Shown one piece after another: positions 60,502-64,000 of a stretch of 64,000 bases of DNA; position 1 is the stretch's first letter; the number at the start of each line of letters is the position of its first letter. Location: assembly GCA_020632635.1 (NCBI GenBank), contig JACKFE010000002.1:620001-684000 (forward strand), in the 5' to 3' direction. Source of the DNA: Nitrospiraceae bacterium (GTDB taxonomy: Bacteria; Nitrospirota; Nitrospiria; Nitrospirales; UBA8639). A program made the translations under genes and the position numbers. The notes below the pieces were generated by a model. It ran no database searches. It had not been told where the DNA came from and was given only the letters and a program-made list of their open reading frames with translations.

Positions 60502-61305
60502 TTATGGCATCCCAAGCAATTCATCAATAGAGCTTTTCATTTTTGCATAGGACTGGGCACCCCTCAAAACTTTCACAACTTTCATCTCGCCGCTGTCCGG
60601 TTCAGTCATACCGAGAAAGAACGTCGGCGTACCCTGAACTCCGGCCTTTTTCCCCTCTTCCAGATCTTTTTGAACACCCTCCCTTGGTGACTCACTAACT
60701 AGGCAACTCAAAAATTTTCCCTCATCCAGACCCACAGCCTTGGCATGCTGCCCCCAGTTCCTATCGTTCGATAGATCCACGGTCAACAGCCGATCGTGCA
60801 TGTCCCAATATCGACCTTGTTCACCGGCGCAATCCGCGGCGATAGCAGCTTGAAAGGCTTCCCGATGGAGCGATTGTAACGGAAAATCCCGGACAACATA
60901 TTTCAGTTTTTCTGTTTCGATGTACTCCCTTTCCAACTCCGGCAATGTCTGTTTCGCATGTCTTCTGCAGAATGGGCATTGATAATCGGTAAACTCTATT
61001 AGCGTCAGTCGCACATCATGCTTACCTTTGAATGGCTCCTGTCCGACCCCAAGTCGAAGCTCCCCGAGCTGAGGCATTGCCGCGATTCCCCTAGCTTGCA
61101 ACAGAGCTTTGATTTCTCGGAGTTCATTCCGCAGTTCTGCCTGCTGGGCCTTGAGATGTTCCAATTCACGATAAACAGGGTGAGAGTCGTCCGTTTCATG
61201 AGCGAACGCTACCGGCTCCAACAAACTGACACAGAGACCATTGACCACAAGAATCAACACCCCTACCCATTTAGATTGTTGACCCCTTCGAAACGATTGA
61301 ATCAT
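60502..61305 (-). CDS. DsbA-like thiol-disulfide protein with coiled coil
   Basis: About 267 residues from the ATG at 61305; 16 basic residues are open upstream. A signal or TM segment (about 14-34) is followed by a short coiled coil (about 42-72), then a thioredoxin-fold domain with 'CPFC' (C110, C113) and cis-Pro loop 'GTPTFFLG'. The helical insert marks the DsbA/DSBA-like group (the 'Na+/H+ antiporter NhaA-type' or DsbG-like oxidoreductases with 'GVQGTPTF'). It probably oxidises or isomerises disulfides in the periplasm. The Cys-rich exported protein encoded just upstream (61401-62159) is a natural client. Confidence 0.88.
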   Translation of the reverse strand: MIQSFRRGQQSKWVGVLILVVNGLCVSLLEPVAFAHETDDSHPVYRELEHLKAQQAELRNELREIKALLQARGIAAMPQLGELRLGVGQEPFKGKHDVRLTLIEFTDYQCPFCRRHAKQTLPELEREYIETEKLKYVVRDFPLQSLHREAFQAAIAADCAGEQGRYWDMHDRLLTVDLSNDRNWGQHAKAVGLDEGKFLSCLVSESPREGVQKDLEEGKKAGVQGTPTFFLGMTEPDSGEMKVVKVLRGAQSYAKMKSSIDELLGMP

Positions 61306-61400
61306 AGAGAGTTCTTTCTTCGGGATGCGTTGAGGGTCCCTCTTTTTCGGCATGGCCGGAAAGGAGGGACCCTGAGAACATTGAGCCCTTTACCCTTGTG

Positions 61401-62159
61401 CTATTCGAGCACTGGTCCCCCTGGGCCATTCCCCGCAACCGTTCCGATCAGTGGTTGAGCGTGACAGGATTCGGCCACGTCCATTTGACAATACATTGCG
61501 AGAGGATCGTCCTCGTTCCACCTTCCACCATTGTTAAAACAGTCCAATTTTTCAATGCAGGTGTTGACCTGGTCATCTTGCCCCTGAGCTGTACAGGAAT
61601 TATTACAGGCCGCAAATACGGGTTCCATGGGGGTGCCGGTACAATCCTCCCCCCCACCACTGAGGAGACAATTCAGGGCGGCGGCGGTTAGCTGCCGACC
61701 TAACTGAATTTTGGAGTCTCCATCTGGAGAGACGCATAACGCTTCCACGACCGGCGGAATCTCACTCCCTGTTTGCTCTTGAAGAGAAATGACTTGTCCG
61801 CAAATTTGAAGGCCCTCAAACCCCGATGGGAAATTATTGAAGAGGGTCACGTCATTTTTCTTGGCATCTCGGCAGGCTTTTGGGCTTCCCGCTTGACCGG
61901 GTGGCTCAAAATTACAGCTGACCGATCCATCCTGATCGTTATACGCACAGTTTTCTGTCACAGTTTGGTCGTAGGAGTGAACTGTCGACAACCAAGCACG
62001 AATCACCTCTTCAGAAATATTCACACTTCCCGGCTTTTCCTCTCCCGCATGAGTTCCCCAAAACCCCGCGGTCCGACAGATCTCTTGGGCATTCACCTGA
62101 CCAGCCATGCTTCCGACTCCGAAAACCATACACGCCGCGAACAATGTCGTATACTTCAT
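61401..62159 (-). CDS. Exported cysteine-rich protein of unknown function
   Basis: A 252-residue protein from the ATG at 62159 (MKYTTLFAAC), set by its signal peptide (residues 1-24, cleavage near VNAQ). The mature part has about 14 Cys and opens with 'CRTAGFWGTHAG', a motif I have seen at the start of exported proteins but cannot name. A second Cys cluster ends with 'YCQMDVAESCHAQ'. It is probably disulfide-bonded; the DsbA-like gene is next on the strand, about 95 bases on. Function unknown. Confidence 0.65.
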   Translation of the reverse strand: MKYTTLFAACMVFGVGSMAGQVNAQEICRTAGFWGTHAGEEKPGSVNISEEVIRAWLSTVHSYDQTVTENCAYNDQDGSVSCNFEPPGQAGSPKACRDAKKNDVTLFNNFPSGFEGLQICGQVISLQEQTGSEIPPVVEALCVSPDGDSKIQLGRQLTAAALNCLLSGGGEDCTGTPMEPVFAACNNSCTAQGQDDQVNTCIEKLDCFNNGGRWNEDDPLAMYCQMDVAESCHAQPLIGTVAGNGPGGPVLE

Positions 62160-62904
62160 CGTCTGAACCCTCCTGACAAAATGTGGATGTTCCTGGGTAA
62201 TGACGTTGTTGTTGGATCCGCTAAAGACCAATGATCATTTCGTTATCGGCCCATCAGGAAACAACTTTACGATCCAACCAGGTCAAAAAAATTGGGCTTG
62301 CCAGCCGATACTTGAGGGTCTTTTCCGTTCCTTGGCGATAGGAGAATTTTGGCACATTCATCTTTCGAAAATTTTTCCTCGAAAAAATTTCACGAAAGTA
62401 ATACCCGACAAGATGAATAGTGAACGGAAAGGCAATTGACTACCATTCAGTATTTGGAAGGCAGCAAGGTAGGGCGAAAAGATGATGAGACTTCCTTGCG
62501 ACGAGTGGGAAGAACCCCCTTTAGGACTCACTAAGACATAGAAAACTCCAGAAACCAACTGACTGAACGAAGTGTCATTCTAACTATCTGGTCAATTCCA
62601 ATTCTGGCATTTTTGTTTACCCCAATCCTGCCAAAGGAATAACGGTGTAAACCTCAATCGTTGTCTGACAGCGGCCACTGACTGGGAACATGCACTATGA
62701 CAATGAATACATTTTGCCCGACCACTCACATGTTTCAACAACCAATTTTCCTCAAATAATTTCAACAGATCCGGCATACCTCCCAACATATTCAAGAAAT
62801 ACTTTTCATCTACGCATTCAATCTTCAATAAATTCAATGAACCCAGGCCTGTCTATAGGCCAGAGGAGCGCCAACAAAACAGTCAACAAGTAGCTTCTCT
62901 ATCA
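62160..62904. other. AT-rich intergenic stretch with a possible relic ORF
   Basis: About 745 bases without a convincing gene. A minus-strand frame (62592-62837, 81 residues) contains 'CIHCH', a haem-type motif, but lacks a signal peptide and ribosome site and is probably chance or a relic. The stretch is more AT-rich than its neighbours and includes an imperfect palindrome around 62365-62395 (TTCGAAAATTTTT with its near complement). Confidence 0.4.
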
Positions 62905-63651
62905 TTAGGGCACAAAACAAGGCACCACACCCTTTATATTGGTCCCGTTCAGGTGCACATTTCGCAATCGAGCCTTGACAAGACATGCCCACTTATCGTT
63001 TTTATCCTTTCGCCCCTCTAATCGAATACGGTAGTGCTGTCCTTCTTTGAGATTCGGAATCACATAAAAATTGTTTTCATAGTCTCGAATTATCTGATGC
63101 TCGTCACAAGCATTGGTAAAGGTATCTCCCCAGTCCTTCCAGCAAATTTTCCACTTATCGTACTTATCAGGCTGTACGCTCCAATTTACTTTAATGTTGC
63201 ATGTCCCTTGATCAAAGTCACAAGAGTGCCCGCCTTCGTAACCATCGGGCCCTGTGGACAGCCAAACGGATAGACTTCCCTTTTCATCATGGGGAGGGTC
63301 CGATGGCTCACTGGGCGTGTTTTGCGGTAAACCGGCAGGACAATCCGGATCGTTTGAACAGGCGGCCATATTACACACATTATCTTTTCCACAAGGAGGG
63401 GGGCCGTCAAGAGAGTCAAGGGCCGCAAGTCGTAAAAGCCCTTCTGTTTCACAATTCATCGAGGCTTCATCATGGTGAGCAGAACCGCCGTCCCCAGATA
63501 ATAGATCTTGCCGTTCACCTTCCTGAATTAAGGAATATCGGTCGCTATTACTTTCCCCAAAACCCACCAAAGGGCTACTGATCCCCAACATCAATGCAAT
63601 CACGAAATGATATCGATACGATGGAATTTTCATGTTTTTCATCCTCCTCAT
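62905..63651 (-). CDS. Exported Cys-rich protein with a fibronectin-like end
   Basis: A 248-residue protein; starts at 63651, 63639 or 63633 are all possible before the signal peptide ('FVIALMLGISSPLVGFG'). An acidic middle with 'CGKDNVCNMAACSNDPDCP' (Cys-rich, reminiscent of short dockerin-like or EF-hand-like repeats seen near such motifs) is followed by a beta-rich end with 'VNWSVQPDKYDKWKICWKDWG' and 'PNLKEGQHYRIRLEGRK', which looks like a fibronectin type III fold. Probably secreted or surface-bound. Function unknown. Confidence 0.6.
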   Translation of the reverse strand: MRRMKNMKIPSYRYHFVIALMLGISSPLVGFGESNSDRYSLIQEGERQDLLSGDGGSAHHDEASMNCETEGLLRLAALDSLDGPPPCGKDNVCNMAACSNDPDCPAGLPQNTPSEPSDPPHDEKGSLSVWLSTGPDGYEGGHSCDFDQGTCNIKVNWSVQPDKYDKWKICWKDWGDTFTNACDEHQIIRDYENNFYVIPNLKEGQHYRIRLEGRKDKNDKWACLVKARLRNVHLNGTNIKGVVPCFVP

Positions 63652-63889
63652 GTCATTAGAAGTCGCGTATCATCCCTCGCTTCTTCACACTAGTGGACAT
63701 CTCCCTTTTCAAAAAATCATCTACCAGTTGAACATCGCTCAACAAGCAGTCCCCGCCATTGCTACCGTTCAAGAGTTCCGAACATCGAAATCCGACCGGT
63801 TCTCTCCTTACAAGAATTATCCGGGCTAGGGATAGCATAAAAGCCAACCCTAGCCTTTCTGAAGCGTCCATCCCTCCATGATGCAATCA

Positions 63890-64000
63890 TCAGCCATCCC
63901 CCTTAGGTCGATTGTGCTTCGTCCCTGGCCATTCTCCTCTGGGTAGATGCTTTTTGATCAGAGCCCAATCTGCCTGTTGGCTCCCCGGGGCAAATTTCAA
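63890..64000 (-). CDS. C-terminal end of a gene cut by the window edge
   Basis: A minus-strand frame enters from the right edge and stops at 63890-63892, giving 36 residues that include 'ADWALIKKHLP' and 'GEWPGTK'. The segment D-W-x-L-I-x-x-x-L-P is reminiscent of the N-terminal end of IS5-type transposases, which would make this a truncated fragment, but it is too short to decide. The stretch 63656-63889 shows no convincing gene. Confidence 0.25.
   Translation of the reverse strand: MKFAPGSQQADWALIKKHLPRGEWPGTKHNRPKGDG

Noticed and set aside
62592..62837. 81-codon frame with a CxxCH motif
   Set aside because: No signal peptide or ribosome site, and the flanking sequence is AT-rich and poor in coding signal; one CxxCH is likely chance.

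Overview
The window carries a diderm (Gram-negative-type) chromosome segment of moderate GC: lipoproteins, outer-membrane efflux components, periplasmic proteins and a type VI secretion system (T6SS) are all present. The gene content would fit Nitrospirota, but there is no rRNA or marker gene here, so this is only a guess from general style. I saw no rRNA, tRNA or CRISPR array.

Layout. (a) 1-4579, minus strand: a cut-off HD phosphohydrolase and four envelope genes, one a TIR-transmembrane-periplasmic protein. (b) 4860-10725, plus strand: a small chemosensory operon made of a haem-type methyl-accepting receptor, a double CheW, a CheA, and a receiver-adenylate cyclase as the apparent output. 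(c) 10810-32261, minus strand: one long T6SS block in the order tssJ-K-L-M-A-B-C-hcp-E-F-G-vgrG, followed by a MORN-repeat protein, a PAAR-like tip, a SPOR protein, an edema-factor/ExoY-like adenylate cyclase toxin and a CFI-box protein with a possible Cys-His-Asp triad. TssG is fused to a cyclic-nucleotide-binding domain. No ClpV is present. (d) 32534-33235: an HD protein with a phosphodiesterase-like His pattern. (e) 33310-38907: an 1865-residue protein with two alpha/beta-hydrolase-like modules, a CHAT caspase-like domain and a TPR-like tail. (f) 38965-40285: a cluster of short REP-like repeats around a GIY-YIG nuclease gene. (g) 40321-45269: a diversity-generating retroelement (DGR) with template repeat, reverse transcriptase, Avd and a TIR-STAND NTPase-TM-FGE/C-type-lectin protein carrying a variable region. 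(h) 45575-50672: an ABC-type tripartite efflux operon with a TetR regulator and a palindromic operator. (i) 50870-64000: Lon, DUF898 and M48 membrane genes, a PLP decarboxylase, a DsbA-like protein, and secreted Cys-rich proteins.

How it may work together. Four points in regions b-d speak of cAMP: a receiver-linked adenylate cyclase with the Lys/Asp adenine-selecting pair, a cAMP-binding-type domain on a baseplate protein, a toxin-type adenylate cyclase at the effector end, and a PDE-like HD protein. I infer, without proof, that cAMP made by the chemosensory pathway may gate T6SS assembly, and that the ExoY-like enzyme is a delivered cargo. Region g is a self-diversifying receptor candidate: the lectin-like tip varies, the STAND ATPase transduces, and the TIR domain acts. 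The local template does not match the local variable region cleanly, so an additional, better-matching target may exist elsewhere in the genome.
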